Source: Diplosphaera chodatii (Eukaryota > Chlorophyta > Trebouxiophyceae > Prasiolales > Stichococcaceae). From it: 64,000 nt of DNA. The notes beneath the pieces were generated by a model that had not been told where the DNA came from, made no database searches, and was given only the letters and a program-made list of their open reading frames with translations. Shown here in pieces: positions 13,587 to 25,787 of this stretch (the first letter of the stretch is position 1; every line of letters starts with the position of its first letter). The translations under genes were made by a program, and so were the position numbers. The stretch lies in NCBI GenBank assembly GCA_032358165.1, contig JAALGY010000010.1, positions 1,054,001 to 1,118,000 of the forward strand. The letters run 5' to 3'.

Positions 13587-16356
13587 ATGCACCGCTTGGT
13601 ACTCCCGATCACGGTCTGCTGCTGGGTTGGCCTATCAGGCCTGATCGCATGGCTTTTCCACGTCAGGGCTGCACAAACCTACATGGTGGGCGAGTGGCAT
13701 TTGGCATGTTTGCGTGCTTGTTGCCCGACGCACGGCTGACCCAGCATCCTGTCCTGGTAGCCAACTGCGCCGCATGCTGGTGGCATGACGTGCAGCCGAT
13801 CGCTGTGATGCTTGCGCGCAGGACGAGCCCTTCCATGTGCCGCAGACGCAGCGCTACTGTGCTGGCGACTTCGGGGTATGGGATCCGAAGATCACCACCT
13901 TCCCAGGGTTGTACATTGTTGGCAGCGCCTGGGCACATGTGCTGCGGGCCGTCAGCAGCATCAGCCTTGGACAGAGCGTCCCCTTGGTGCGTAGCCTGCA
14001 GCACCAACCATTCCACGTCGATCAGTGTGCACCGGGTTCATCGTGTCAGCCTGTGAGCCTGAAAGTACCTGCAGAAGACGTGCAGGGTGCCGATCATCAC
14101 TTGAGTGCTCACCTAACAAAACACAGGCTGACTGCTTGAGGCATGCTTGGTTTCAAGGACTCATAGCTGCACGATGCAGGATGTGACATGCGGGACGACG
14201 TCCCTGCGGGTGTTAAACCTGCTTTTTGGTGCACTCAGCCCACCGCTTTTCTGTGTGACACACCGGCAGCTTCACCCAGGTTATGGTGCCAACAGGAGCC
14301 TGGGCATGGTGAGTACCTTTAAGGACGTTGGATGCAGCACGTGTGCATCCTGCAACATGAATGGGATGCCCTCCTACAGTAGTATCATTTGTACATCACT
14401 TCTGATGTCATACCAACTTGTGAGAACATTGCTGACATAGCTGATGTGAGCACTGCAGGCATTGACACTGGCGCTGTTTCCACTGCACTTCTTCTTTCAG
14501 TTCTTGTATTACACTGATGTCGGCTCCCTCGTTGCTGTCATTGCAACGCATTTGGTGGGTACCTTCAAACACACAGACCCCTGCCAACAGTTGTGGAAAC
14601 CTGCCCCTTGTGTGCACACGTTGTGCAGCATGTTGCAAGCTCAGGCCACTGGTTCCACGCAGGCATGTCTGCGGCGGCAGTACATGCTGGCAGCGCTTGC
14701 GGCAGCAGCAGCCACTGGGATGCGGCAGACCAACGCCGTCTGGGCAGCATTCAGCCTCTTTGTGCGCATATGAACGTGTGTGCCTGGCATTGCTGATGCG
14801 CTGTCAAGCCGGTCTTCATATCAGCAGATGCCAACATCGAGGTACGGTATTCACACTAGCCATCAGGTGTCGTGCTTGTCACGCAGGTTGCGGTCCTGCA
14901 GGAGTGCGGCCTGAGTGGCATGCAGCCCGGGCGGAACATCTGGCAGCATGCTGCTGCGCTTCTTCAGCGAGCAGTCGAGGTGTGTGTCCTGCCGGCTGCC
15001 GTTCCCTCACTGTGGACTGCGACACCCAGATGGTTGCCCTTCCCAGCGGCAAGCACCGCACAGCTTGGGAACACATCAGCAATGCGGATCTCAACAGTGA
15101 CCAGCTGGCGTGGTGTTGGTTGCAGTCGCGGGGCCAGTTGCTGAAGACTCTCTGGCCGCTGGCCTCGGTCCCTGCAGCGTTTGCAGCGTTTGCGGTAGTC
15201 AACGGCGGCATTGTTGTCGGTGACAAGGCAGCGCATGCGCCGGCACGACACCTGGTGCAGCCGCTGTACTTTCCTGCATTCGCGGTGAGTCGCTGCCTTG
15301 CTGATGTTTGACATACACGATGCGTGCCACCCTGCAACGAATGTTTGCGGCACAGACCCCATAGAGCGTTGCAACTGCAGGCGGCTGCGCTCGCTCCTAC
15401 GGTGCTCAGTCCTGCAGCTGCGAGGGACGGCATACAGCAGCTGAGGCAGCGGCCGTGGCTGGCAGCAGCGGCAGGGCCAGTAGCAGTTGCGGTGGCGGCG
15501 GCGCTGATTGACCGCGGCACCGTGGTGCACCCATACCTGCTTGCCGACAACAGGCGAGCTGGCCACTCTGTACTGGCAGATACTAGTGAGCATGAGCCAA
15601 ATCTGTGCTGTGGAGCGCAGCACAGGCATAGCCGGCGACAGCAGCGATGCTGCAGGGTAGAACGATGTCATCAGTAGGGTTTCCTTTCTCACGCAGGCAC
15701 TACACCTTCTACCTGTGGAAGGACCTGCTGGGGCGCTCGGCGGCGCTCCGACGTTGGCTTGCGCCCGCCTACGCCATCGCTGCCGCCGCGATCTGGCGGC
15801 GGCTGCGGGCCGCGCAGCCGGCCCTGTGGTGCGCCGCCTGGGCCGCCTGCACCGCAGCCGTGCTGGTCCCGGCGGCGCTGCTGGAGTTCAGGTGCGGTTC
15901 TCGGGCACCCCTCGATCTGTCACGGTGCTGCGCTCTGTCCTCTTGTTGCAGTGCGACCGCCTGCGCAGAGTCCACCGGGTGGAGGTGAGTCGCAACAGAT
16001 GGTGAGGCAACGGTGTCAGGCGCTCATGCGTGCCTCTGGCTACTGCATGAGAAGCACTGCATGAGAAGCCGCTGGCTCGTCCCGGCGGAACCCTATCAAT
16101 AATCAATAATCTGCCAGGAATAGATCGGTCGTTTTGACCCTGCACTGGTATGTCTGGGCCGAAACCAGATACGCTGTGCCGCAGGTACTTCACCGTGCCG
16201 TTCGTGCTGCTCGCGCTGCACATGCAGCCGCCGGCGCCGCGGCAGCTGGTGCTGATGGGTGCGGCCTACGCCGCGGTGAATGCCGTGACGATCTACATGT
16301 TCCTGTTCCGGCCCTTTGCGTGGCCCGACGGCAGCGTTGCCCGCTTCATATGGTGA
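13587..16356 (+). CDS. ALG10: Dol-P-Glc:Glc2Man9GlcNAc2-PP-Dol alpha-1,2-glucosyltransferase
   Basis: Ten exons (13587-13685, 13822-13986, 14180-14308, 14459-14554, 14663-14761, 14887-14979, 15126-15284, 15381-15553, 15697-15891, 16185-16356) join in phase to 459 residues, the usual length. ALG10/DIE2 is a multi-pass ER membrane enzyme that adds the third and last glucose to the lipid-linked N-glycan precursor. Diagnostic segments in order: [15 protein letters not shown] (membrane helix 1 followed by the luminal D-E/H motif), [64 protein letters not shown] and a C-terminal hydrophobic block. The MDE split across exons 1 and 2 fixes the start. The intron after LLADNR begins GCGAGC, a GC-AG intron. 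The call is firm; the boundary between exons 6 and 7 is the least certain. Confidence 0.92.
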
Positions 16357-17072
16357 TGAACGGATCACTCACCAGCAGCAGGACAAACCAGTGACGGCCG
16401 CAATTCTAGACACCCAGAGGGAGCTCAGAAGTCAGTGGCCATGTGGGGTGCATGGCGTTGTTAACATGCTTACAAGGGCGAACTACTTTCACCTTTTCGG
16501 GTGCACATCCATACAATCGAGAGCAGCACAGATCGAAGGCTGTTGACTGAAAACCAAAGCAGAACGACAGACTCTGTTTTCCAAAACGAGGACTGCTGTC
16601 CCCTGTGCACATTTGACACACGCTGCTCTGCGGCAGCTTTGACCGACTGCTGCTGCACTTTCCCATGACTGCCAGAGGAAACATATGTTCTTGCAAATGT
16701 ATCCAAACAAGCTGCTGCAGACACTACTCGGGGCAAGGCAATGCTAAATGCGGATGTGCACACTGCCTCACTGCACCTATGCAGTGTCGCAGTGCCCAGG
16801 TGTTTCCTCGTCTCCCTCAAAAACAAAAGCAATACAGATTAGAGTACAGAACCTCGGTAGCGGCTGCTGGATTGCTGCCCTTGCACACAGCAGACCCCTT
16901 GTTGCTGCAACCCCCTCGCCATGTGACAGCTTGTCTTCAGATGCACATATTGAGCCGCCAATGCCCAACTGGCAATTTTGGCAGGCTCCACGAGATGGTC
17001 TGATGTGGACGGCGTTCCTGTCGTCAGCTGTACCGTTTGCAGCCATTGTTGCTCTGTCCGCCGCAGCACTGC
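16357..17072. other. Convergent 3' flanks of ALG10 and the propeller-like gene
   Basis: About 715 bp, lower in GC than the exons on either side, with no coding sequence I can support. Confidence 0.4.
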
Positions 17073-19571
17073 TCAGTCCCATAGCTTGTGTATCCGCACC
17101 CGCGCCACATTGAGCTTGGACGCCGCCCCCCGCAGCTGCCGCCGGAACAGCTTGGCTGCCATCTTCTTCGGCAGGTCTGCAGCCGGCTCAGTGCCTGCAA
17201 CACAATGTTTCTGCATGGTGAACTCGCATGATGATCACAGAAATACTGACAGCGCACACTGCTTTTGCACTCACCGAAAAATAAAGGCGATGCACAAACG
17301 GGTACAAAGGGCAATTTGTAGACGCCCAGTCTTGCATGTAAGATGAGCTGAGCACAGCACACACCCGGGATGACGGTGAGTGCCGTGAGGCTGGCGGGCA
17401 CATGGGCCGTCAGCCCCTTGGTGATGGCCTCGCCCGTGGAGGTGTTAACCTTGGTGAGGGTGGCGGCGCCGGCGGCGCTGGCCGGCGAGTACGCCCACAC
17501 ATACGTGGCGTTCACCTGTAAAGGGAGGGCGCACACTGTGTCAGCAATGGCACCGTACAGAACTGGCTGAGGAGCAGCCATTTGAATCGGTCTGAGGCAG
17601 GTCCTGCACTCTGAGGTCAGCTGACTTGCAGCAGCAATGGCTCGGGCAGCAAGTGGGTGCTGTCGCGAGGCGTGCTGACCTTGACGTTGGTGGCGAGGCG
17701 GGTGGCCAGCGCCACTGCGTTGGATCGGTGGCTCTGCACCGGCCGCGAAGGGCCACCCTTGGGGATCGCCGCCTGCAGCAGTGCGCGATATGCACATCGG
17801 CTTTTGCCGGCGCCACAGTGCAATAACATGCTCCTACTACCAGGCTTGTGACACAGTGGTTGACAGGCAGTCGTCAGGTCCTGAGGAAGCAGGCAGTGCT
17901 GACAGGACCAAGCATTGGGCATTGCAGGCGGCGCACACATACCGGCTGCGAGTTGATGGGGTGGTCCTCGCCGTGGCAGGCGACGATGGGGCCCTGCGGA
18001 CCCCCTGCAGCGAGCGCGCTGCATGTGGACTCGTCCTTGACCACGAACGCCGGCAGCGGCACCATGGTCGTCAGGTTCAACTGCCTGCAGGAGAAGTGCT
18101 TCAGTCCCAGTCAGTGCAGCCGCATGAGTATATGTGCACGCACAGAGTGCCTGTGAGCAGCGGCCGCGACAACGGCAGCCCACCGAAGCAGATGGAAACT
18201 GGGGACTGGTGTTCGTGGTCGGCCGGTCTAGATCGAGCATAGTACACAAGTATCCGACGTTGCGACTGGTCGGTCACAAGCAAGAAGCTGAGGGCGCGAC
18301 CGGCACCTGATGGCCTTGGCGCCACCCGACACCGCAGGGTCGTCCAGGCCATACAGAATCTTGCCGTCCAAGCTCATTGCAAGGTCGTGCGTCACAAAGG
18401 GGAACGCGTCCTGCAGCAGGGCACAGGTGTCACGCACGAGTGGCCCCATAACCATGACGACAACATGAGGGCACGCCTGCAAGGTGGACAGCCAAGCTGC
18501 ACCAAGCACGACTGCAACTGCTGAGGCGCGAATCTGCACGCACCACTTTCGCGGGCCGCAGCTTGCCCGCCGAGTCCGACAACACGTAGCGCACGACGTA
18601 GTTGCCGATGCAGTCGTGCGGGCTGTTGGCCAGACAACCCTGCAGCCAGGATGTCCCCACATCACATCACTTGGGCAACCGACAGCGGCCGCAGCGGCTG
18701 CTACGCAGACATGTAGCAGCTCCCGTGTGACTGCACGCGGGCAGCATGCGCAGCGTGCGTGAGACCCCCACGCACTGTGGCCACGCCGGCGTACAGCTCG
18801 TCGACAGGCGACATCGCCAGGCTATGCACCTCTGCGATGTCCATCCCCTTGATCTGCTTCGGCAGCGTGGTGATGTACTCCACCTGTAGGCAACATGAGT
18901 ACTCCAGATCACAAATCATTCATTGCAATCTTGGACGCGCAGCTCGTGCTGGCGAGGGACCATGCAATGCTGCACGAGTGTGCTCGCAGGGACTGATGTG
19001 CATCAGCCATGCACGCGCGCGGCTTCAGTCCCAGGCGTGCTCCTGTTCATACTGATCCTGGCTCCCACCGTGTGCGGGGCGTCGATGCTGACGCTGTAGA
19101 TGCTGTGGGTGTCGGTGGTGACAAACAGCACCCGGCTGCCGTCGTAGCTGGCGACCGCCCAGCCCACATGGTCGTCTGCTGACCACTGGCTGCCGCCCTC
19201 AATGCGCACATCCTCCAGCAGCGCGCCAGCCGAGTTCAGTACCTGCACAAACGGTTGCTTAGCATCATTACAGACTGAGGTAACGGATGAAGCAGCACTC
19301 CGCTGTGCTGAATCAGCTTGATCAACATTTGTGGCAGCAGGCAGCCTGAGGCAGGGCTCACCCTGATGAAGTCGCTGCCGCTGCTGTTGACGTAGTTGGT
19401 GACCAGGTGACCCGGCTCCCACTTGAGGGCTGTTGCGGCGGGCGCTGCGGCTGCCAGCACGGCCATCAGCAGGAGGGCCAGCGATGCTGACCGCCTGTGC
19501 TGGCTGCCGCAGGGCTGGTCGCCGCGGCCGCAGCGGCGGCCAGGCTGCCTAGACATGCGGCTGCCTGCCAT
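17073..19571 (-). CDS. Unknown secreted or membrane-anchored protein with propeller-like repeats
   Basis: Nine exons (19571-19362, 19242-19069, 18883-18776, 18639-18544, 18410-18307, 18084-17943, 17772-17626, 17515-17365, 17194-17073) join in phase to 417 residues. I do not recognise the family. Residues ~32-48 (ASLALLLMAVLAAAAP) form a signal peptide or anchor after a basic stretch. The body repeats a pattern typical of WD/NHL/SMP-30-like propeller blades: VASYDGSRVLFVT, LAMSPVDELYAG, LAMSLDGKILYGL, with YSVSID and WAYSPASAAG strands between them. There are Asn-x-Ser/Thr sites (NSSG, NLTT, NATY). The C-terminus is basic (KLFRRQLRGAASKLN). An alternative start at 19556 would shorten it by five residues. 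Function unknown. Phase agreement across eight introns supports it as a real gene. Confidence 0.68.
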
Positions 19572-20841
19572 GCAGGCGAGTTGCGATGACTGCAGCTGGT
19601 GGACGCTGTGATGCACCTGTGCTGACGCTGACGGAAGCACTACACTGTCGCGCCCGGCTGCTCGCTCAACAGTGTTGTGACGCTTGACGAATGCCCTACA
19701 ACCAGGGCACACTACTTTCAGCTGCTACTCAGATCCAGCTGCGACCATGAACCCGCTTGAGACCGCGAATGGTTTGCGATTCGGCAGCTTGTATCGCTGT
19801 TATGCAAGCGCCCCACGTGCCACGATTAATCGAATCCACCAACCTATCGGCGCCATGCGCCCAAGGACCCCATCCTGCTGACGGGTGGCCGAGCAGAGAT
19901 TTATGACACCTTTTCAGCGTGCACAGCACGCAGCATCGCCCCAGACGTTCCACTAGACCGGGCTGAGAAGTGCGCAGCACGCAGTACATACACAGATTCG
20001 GCAGTGCAACCACTCTCAGCGCGTCGCGGCCACGGCGCCGTCAACGGGCACACAGACGCTTATCTTAACGTTGTAACCGACGCTGCATGCAAGCACATAA
20101 GCCAGCGCTGGTCTCTGCATGGCTTCTGCAGGGTCAGCGCCGTTGGCAGTAAACACTACGCGGAGCCAATGGACGGCCCCGACCGAGCGCTGAATCTCCC
20201 TCCATGAGCTCAGTCAACCTTCATGCTGCAACAGAAATGCGTGAGGGTGCTGTGCAGCGCAGGCGCAGCGCGCGTGCGCCACCTACCTGGGCAAAGTTGT
20301 TAGCTGGATGGTAGGTCCTTTAATTTGCGGCAGAGCGTTGGAGGCTGGGTCTGTGCACAGCACCCTGCTGTCTGCCTCTATACGTAATTTGAGTGCGTCT
20401 GACGTTTTCCGTGTGCGGTGTCGACGCCGTGACGCTGTGCCGTGCAGGTCGTCCTGCCTCGGAAGCTGTAGTGAGCCAGATGATGTCTCGCGCCGTTTGT
20501 TGTGGTTGCGCGCTGCGATCAGCGAATAGACTGTACAGTGCTGTGCGAATCGATCTGCAACAGATTCACAGATGCGCACAATGCCTCTGCAGCTGTGAAC
20601 TCCGAATGCACGACGCCATCACATAAACGGGTGTGTGTGCGTGCTGATCTGGCTAGTGACGTGCTCCAGCCCTGCAGTGAATGGCTCCATGTGGCCCTGC
20701 ATCGTTGCGTTTCTGAAGGCACATGCCCTGTCATATGCTTGACAGGGTCGCTGTCCGCAGATTGCCCCACTATATTTCTCTCAAATTATTTCACCCCGCA
20801 TGTCAGATGTGCTGACGCACAATCACCAGAAGCTCAGCAAC
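19572..20841. other. Intergenic region between propeller-like gene and TAF9
   Basis: About 1.27 kb between two minus-strand genes. It should contain the TAF9 3' UTR and the promoter of the propeller-like gene. I see nothing I can support as coding or repeated. Confidence 0.4.
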
Positions 20842-21998
20842 CTAATCGTCTGGTGCCTCGCCTGGGTGCACCTCTAATGGCGGCCGCTGTGCCCTGACGC
20901 TTGCGTGAGCCCCGTCTGCAGGCAGCTGGTAAGCGCTGCCGCTGCCATCCACCTCCATTGCTGACGGCCCGGCGCCCGCTGCATCCACGGCCTGACCGCC
21001 AGACTTGGCGCTGCTGCCGAGGGCGGCGCCAGACTGGGGCTGCGGCTGCGCCGGGCGTGGCAGCTGCCACGTCGGCGCCGTCAGGCAGGCGTCGTCCGGC
21101 GGCAGGCGCAGCCCGTGCGCCTTGCCGAGCTCCGGCAGCGGCTGCGCGTTGCGCTTCTCCGCCAGCGCCGTCAGGATCTGCATACAGGGTGGTCTGGTGT
21201 TGACGCCACACCATTTTGCTACAGTCGCATAACAGATGTCAGTGTGGGGCAAAGCACGCGCTGTGTTGCACTGCAAATGCAAACCCCGGCATTATGAAGA
21301 GGAGCTTGGCAGTACCAAGAGCACCACGTCCTACTGCAGAGGTGGACGCCGTCAATATGACAGCACTCACATCCTGGGAGGGTGGCTGCACGAAGGAGAA
21401 AGCTGCCCGGGCCTGGATGGCGGTCAGCACGTCCTCTGCCTCCACAGTGCCCCTGGCCTCCCCTGCCCGCTCGCTGTAGGCCTGCAAAATGGCCACGGCA
21501 ACAGTGTCTGTGCAGCAAGTGCGCCATGCGGACACAATGCGGCGCTGCCGGCAGCCGGCTGCTCTGCTGCGGAGCAGGCTCAACGCCATGCGAGTCTTGC
21601 CATGATGAAGCGCCAATGTTGTGAAACCATAGGTTGGCGCAGACCGCGGTCTGGCCAGCCAGCAATCACCTCGGCATCCTGCAGGACGCCTGACACGTAT
21701 CCGTACATGAAGTCCAGCAGCTGGTGCACCACTCTGGGCTCGTACTGCTCCACTCCCTGAGCAGACACAGGCCTGGTCGATCTCAATGCACCGCATGTTG
21801 CTGCACGCCGAAGGCCGGCAATGCCTCTGCCTGGCTTGCTTCCATGCACGACCCGCCCCAGCGGGGCACAGTTGCATGGCTCGGTGACGGGTTGCATCTG
21901 GTGTTGCCGCCGGTGTACTGCTGCTGCGTGCTCACCATGCTCTCCAGCAGCTGGCGGATGCGGACTGCATCTGCTGGCTCATTGCCGGTGCTGGACAT
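20842..21998 (-). CDS. TAF9: Transcription initiation factor TFIID subunit 9 (TAF9)
   Basis: Four exons (21998-21936, 21756-21670, 21481-21371, 21177-20842) join in phase to 198 residues. The histone-fold domain spans about residues 8-90: a short first helix (RIRQLLESM), the GVEQYEPRVVHQLLDF and YGYVSGVLQDAE core, and VEAEDVLTAIQARAAFSF for the last helix. It is followed by the TAF9-specific block PLPELGKAHGLRLPPDDACLTAPTWQL. The remaining ~60 residues are low-complexity Ala/Pro/Gln/Gly. TAF9 pairs with TAF6 in TFIID and in SAGA-type coactivators. The variable linker between the YEPRVV helix and the VEAEDV helix reads AYSERAGEARGT; I recall most homologues having basic residues here. The start is fixed by MSSTGNEP directly before the fold. 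Confidence 0.9.
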
Positions 21999-22333
21999 GG
22001 CCGCTGTGCTGTTGCAAGGTGCGACAGCATGTGGAGATCCAAATTCACCTGCTGCGCTTCTGTATGTCAACAGGGGCGGCTGCAGAGTCGGGTCCTGTGA
22101 TCTACTGACTGCAATGTTGTGGTGATGCGATGCTGCAACCTGCTCTTATGCCAGGCAGCTGCCCGAGTGTGAGCCCGTCAATGCGGCGTGAGACCGCTGT
22201 CTTCCAGGAGCAGCCTTGCGATCACCGCATGATAACTTTGCACACAGATCGACCTGTTTTGCCACATACAAAAACCCTGCCTGCATGCATTCAGCACGTG
22301 CAGTTGGACGGTCACACAAAGGTGGGTTGCAGC
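21999..22333. promoter_or_regulatory. Compact divergent promoter region, TAF9 and carboxypeptidase
   Basis: Only 335 bp separate the opposed start codons, so the two promoters must share or abut. No TATA-like element is clear on either strand. Confidence 0.5.
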
Positions 22334-25300
22334 ATGGTGCCGCATGGTAACGCAGCCAGGGCGCTGCTGCTGCTTGCTGTGCTGAGCGGCGCGACAGCAT
22401 GGCGTCCGGTGCTGCAGCTGGGCTCGTCCTGGCCTGCCTGGAAGCTGGCACTTGATGATGCAGCTTCAACAGTCAAGGACGTCGAACGGCAGCCGCCACA
22501 GCAGGACTACACACCAGACGCACAGAAGGACCGTGTGGACTCGCTGCCAGGGTTTGGGGACAATGGCAGGCTGCCATTCGGTCTCTATGCCGGGTGCGGC
22601 ACCATGCGATGATGCGCATGGTGCACAAATCTGTCGGGATCTGAGGATTCGAACAACGCTGGCTTTGCGGAGCTCAATCGCTAGGATACTGTTGTGCTGT
22701 AGATACATCACGGTTGATGACGATGCGGGACGCGTGCTGTACTACACCCTCGCCGAGTCACAGACCAATGCGGCGGAGCACCCGTTGGTGCTGTGGCTCA
22801 ACGGGTGAGAGTGCTGTTCACCATGGCCTGTGTGTCATATACCCTGCCACTCACCGGGCTCACCACGCGGCAATCGTTGTTCATGCGCGTCTTCGCTCCA
22901 GGGGGCCCGGTTGCTCGAGCATCGGCGGCGGCTTTCTGTCAGAGCTGGGGCCCTTCTACCCCACGCCTGACGCCGGCAAGCTGGTAGGCAGCCAGCGTGC
23001 GTCAGCCACTGAGACTGCATGACAGCAATGCTCGAGTTCTGGCCTGACATCTGCGTCATGTTGCCAACAGATTCCCAACACGCACGCCTGGAACCGTGAT
23101 GCCAACGTGCTGTTCATCGAGTCCCCTGCCTTCGTGGGCTTCTCCTACTCCAACGACACCAGCGACCTGGCTGTCGGCAAGTCTCCCCTATCGGGGGCTC
23201 CATATTCAAATTGACTCAATGCTTCTTGTGTCGGGCTTCACACATGCACCTTCACGCATTTGCATTGCCTTCCTGTTCTGATTCCCAACATCTGGCTACG
23301 TTGCATCCGTTTTGCAGGCGATGAACGCACAGCACGGGACTTGGTAGCCTTCTTGCAATCTTTCGTGCAGCGCTTCCCCACGTACCAGGGCCGCCCCTTC
23401 TGGATCTCTGGCGAGAGCTATGGTGCGCACCCCACCACGCCCCCTGCAGTTTGCGCAGGAGCCTCTGCGGCACAACCCCATTCTTCGGTGGACACATGAT
23501 GCGATACAAGACGATCGCGCCAGCCCTCTTGCTGTGAGTGCTGAGGCTGGTGGTGCATTGCAGGCGGCCACTATGTGCCGAACCTGGCGTCGGCGCTCCT
23601 GGATGCCCAAAAGGATGGCACCGCGCCGCTGCTGGCGGACGGCTCCCCCGCCATCAACCTGCAGGGCTTCCTCGTGGGCAACGCCTGGACGGACCCGGCC
23701 ATCGACAACGAAGGTGAGGGTTTTGGGGTTTGCTGCTGAACAGGCGCTCGAGCTGCGGTGCAATCCAATATGGGAGAGGGGGTTTAGCCAAAGCCGGCAA
23801 CTGTCTAGCAACCCTGGCAGGCACCAGCAGTGCTACACGTCACTGCAGGGTGCATCGACTTCTGGTGGTACCACGGGCTGATCGCGGACGAGTTGCAGGC
23901 CGGGCTAAAGGCGGCGTGCAACATGTCGGCCGTGGGGCCGCTCGTGAAGACTGGGAAGTACGGCGTGCCGCACACATCATCGGAGTGTGACGACCTCCTC
24001 GACGAGGTATACACAAGCACTGTATTTGACTCTATGTCGCATTCGTCGATCTTGCTTTGAGCTGAGTCTGTGTACGCGCTGCAGCACGTGGCCTGCCTGG
24101 ATTGCGCATCTGCTCAGCTGGCTGTCGCATGGCCTGCAGGTGCCGCTGCAGATGGGGCAGGTCAACATCTACGACATATATGTGAGTCACAGCTGCATGT
24201 GGCCAATGATTTCTTTAGTGCGAGTTGCACATCGCCAGGGCCAGTCTGTTTAGTAGCGCCGGACTGGACATTGTTTTCCAGATCCAGGAGAACAGAAGAA
24301 CAGTGGGCATAAACCAAGCCTGACACAGTCAAGCGCTGTGTCAGGTGAACACTCTAGTCCCATGCAGCTGATCTGTAGCCTTCCCAACCCAAAAGCCTAA
24401 CCCCTAAACCCCACCTGTTCGGCAGGTGGACGTGTGCATCCCAGAGGCGCGCAAGGGGCCGGCGCGCCAGCTGGCGGCGGCGCTGGCGGGCAGCGTCACG
24501 GGGGCGGCGGCCGACGCCGCCGTGCGCGCCCCGCTGCGCGCTGCCAGCAGCCCAGGTGTGTTTATGCAATATGTCACTCAGGACCCCAAATAAAAAACTT
24601 TTTGCTTTAGTTGTAAAAACAATTGTATGTATTTCTGTCACTCAGGACCCCAAACCCAAACCCATACCCAACCCGCTTGCAGCTCGTGCTGATGGTGGGC
24701 GGATGCCCTGGCGCAGCGGCCTTCTGGTGTTTGCTTCAGCCTGCGGGAATAGCTCAGATCCTGGTTGCACCAGCACCCTAACCTCGACCCTCCTGCCATG
24801 CTGCAGGCGGCATGGCGGGGGGCAAGTACGACCCCTGTGTCGACGACGAGGTGACGGCGTACCTGAACCGGAAGGATGTCCAGGAAGCGCTGCATGTGCC
24901 GCTGCCGCACCGCCCCCACGTCACCTACGCCATCTGCAGCAACGAGGTCCAGTACTCCAGGTCGGGGCTGACCTGGTGCTGCAGCTTGACGGAGTCCGTA
25001 TCGGACAGCAAGAGACCAGGCCCTTGTGCCTGCTGTGAACCATGTGGTGGGTCCAAGCCCCTTGTGCTGCCAGGGTATGGACTCAGGGAGTGGATGCGTG
25101 CTGTGATGCGAGTATGGCTGCCCTGCAGGGAGGACGTCTTCACCAGCATGCTGCCGGTGTACCACAAGCTGCTGGACGCCCAGCTGCAGATGCTGGTGCG
25201 CTTTGATCACTTGAGCTACCCCAGTCGCGGATCCACCTGAGCTTCCTGCGGCATCTGCGGCGCGGTCCCTCTGGGCTGCCTTTCAAGTCTTCAGTAGGCC

Positions 25301-25787
25301 ATGACGTGCCTTTTGTGAACCCTGTAGGTGTTTTCGGGTGACGTGGACGGCATCGTCCCCCTGGTGGGCACCCGCCGCTGGATCGACTCGCTGCGATTGG
25401 GCGTGAGGGAGGCCTGGCGCCCCTGGTACACGCAGTCAGGTACGGGGTTTGACGCTTTGACGGCACAGTCCATCGGCACTCCCAACTGCTGAGCGAGCCG
25501 CAGCGCATGCTGCCAATGCTGAGAGCTTGGGCCGTGATCTGCAGGCCAAGTGGGCGGCCGCGTCGTGGTGTATGATGGCCTGACGTTCTCGACAGTGCGT
25601 GCAGCCGGCCACATGGTGAGCTACAGCGACGATGTCCCCCTGTGCTGGTCAACCGCCTTTGTTGAGACTCACAATGGCATGAGGGGGGATGAGCGTCGAT
25701 GGCGTTCATGATGCGCAGGTGCCATACACCCAGGCGGCTCGGGCAGCGCACCTCTTCAGCCACTGGATCCACCGCAAGCGGCTGTGA
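22334..25787 (+). CDS. Serine carboxypeptidase, S10 family, secreted or vacuolar
   Basis: Fourteen exons (22334-22593, 22703-22804, 22902-22983, 23071-23176, 23318-23422, 23564-23713, 23849-24006, 24140-24181, 24426-24555, 24807-24960, 25129-25195, 25328-25439, 25545-25615, 25719-25787) give 535 residues in phase. A signal peptide (about 1-22, [14 protein letters not shown]) is followed by a likely propeptide. Substrate-binding [22 protein letters not shown], nucleophile Ser217 in GESYGGHYVPN, catalytic Asp in SGDVDGIVP (457-459) and His512 in AAGHMVPYTQ are all present, so the enzyme should be active. It removes C-terminal residues from peptides; some plant relatives act instead as acyltransferases, which cannot be excluded. 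The exon ending in SDLAVG is followed by a GC-AG intron. The start of the 42-nt exon 8 could be 24152 instead of 24140. Confidence 0.94.
24381..24675. repeat. Telomere-like and duplicated sequence in carboxypeptidase introns
   Basis: Around 24396-24412 the intron reads as degenerate CCCTAAA-type units, like plant/algal telomere repeats. A second cluster of CCCAAA/CCCATA/CCCAAC units follows 24650. An exact 18-base direct repeat (GTCACTCAGGACCCCAAA) lies at 24573-24590 and 24637-24654 in the next intron. The copies are short and imperfect, so chance or slippage cannot be excluded. Confidence 0.5.

Noticed and set aside
14879..15692. Long overlapping open frames on the minus strand opposite ALG10
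   Set aside because: Antisense shadows of GC-rich exons, without motifs or splice partners.
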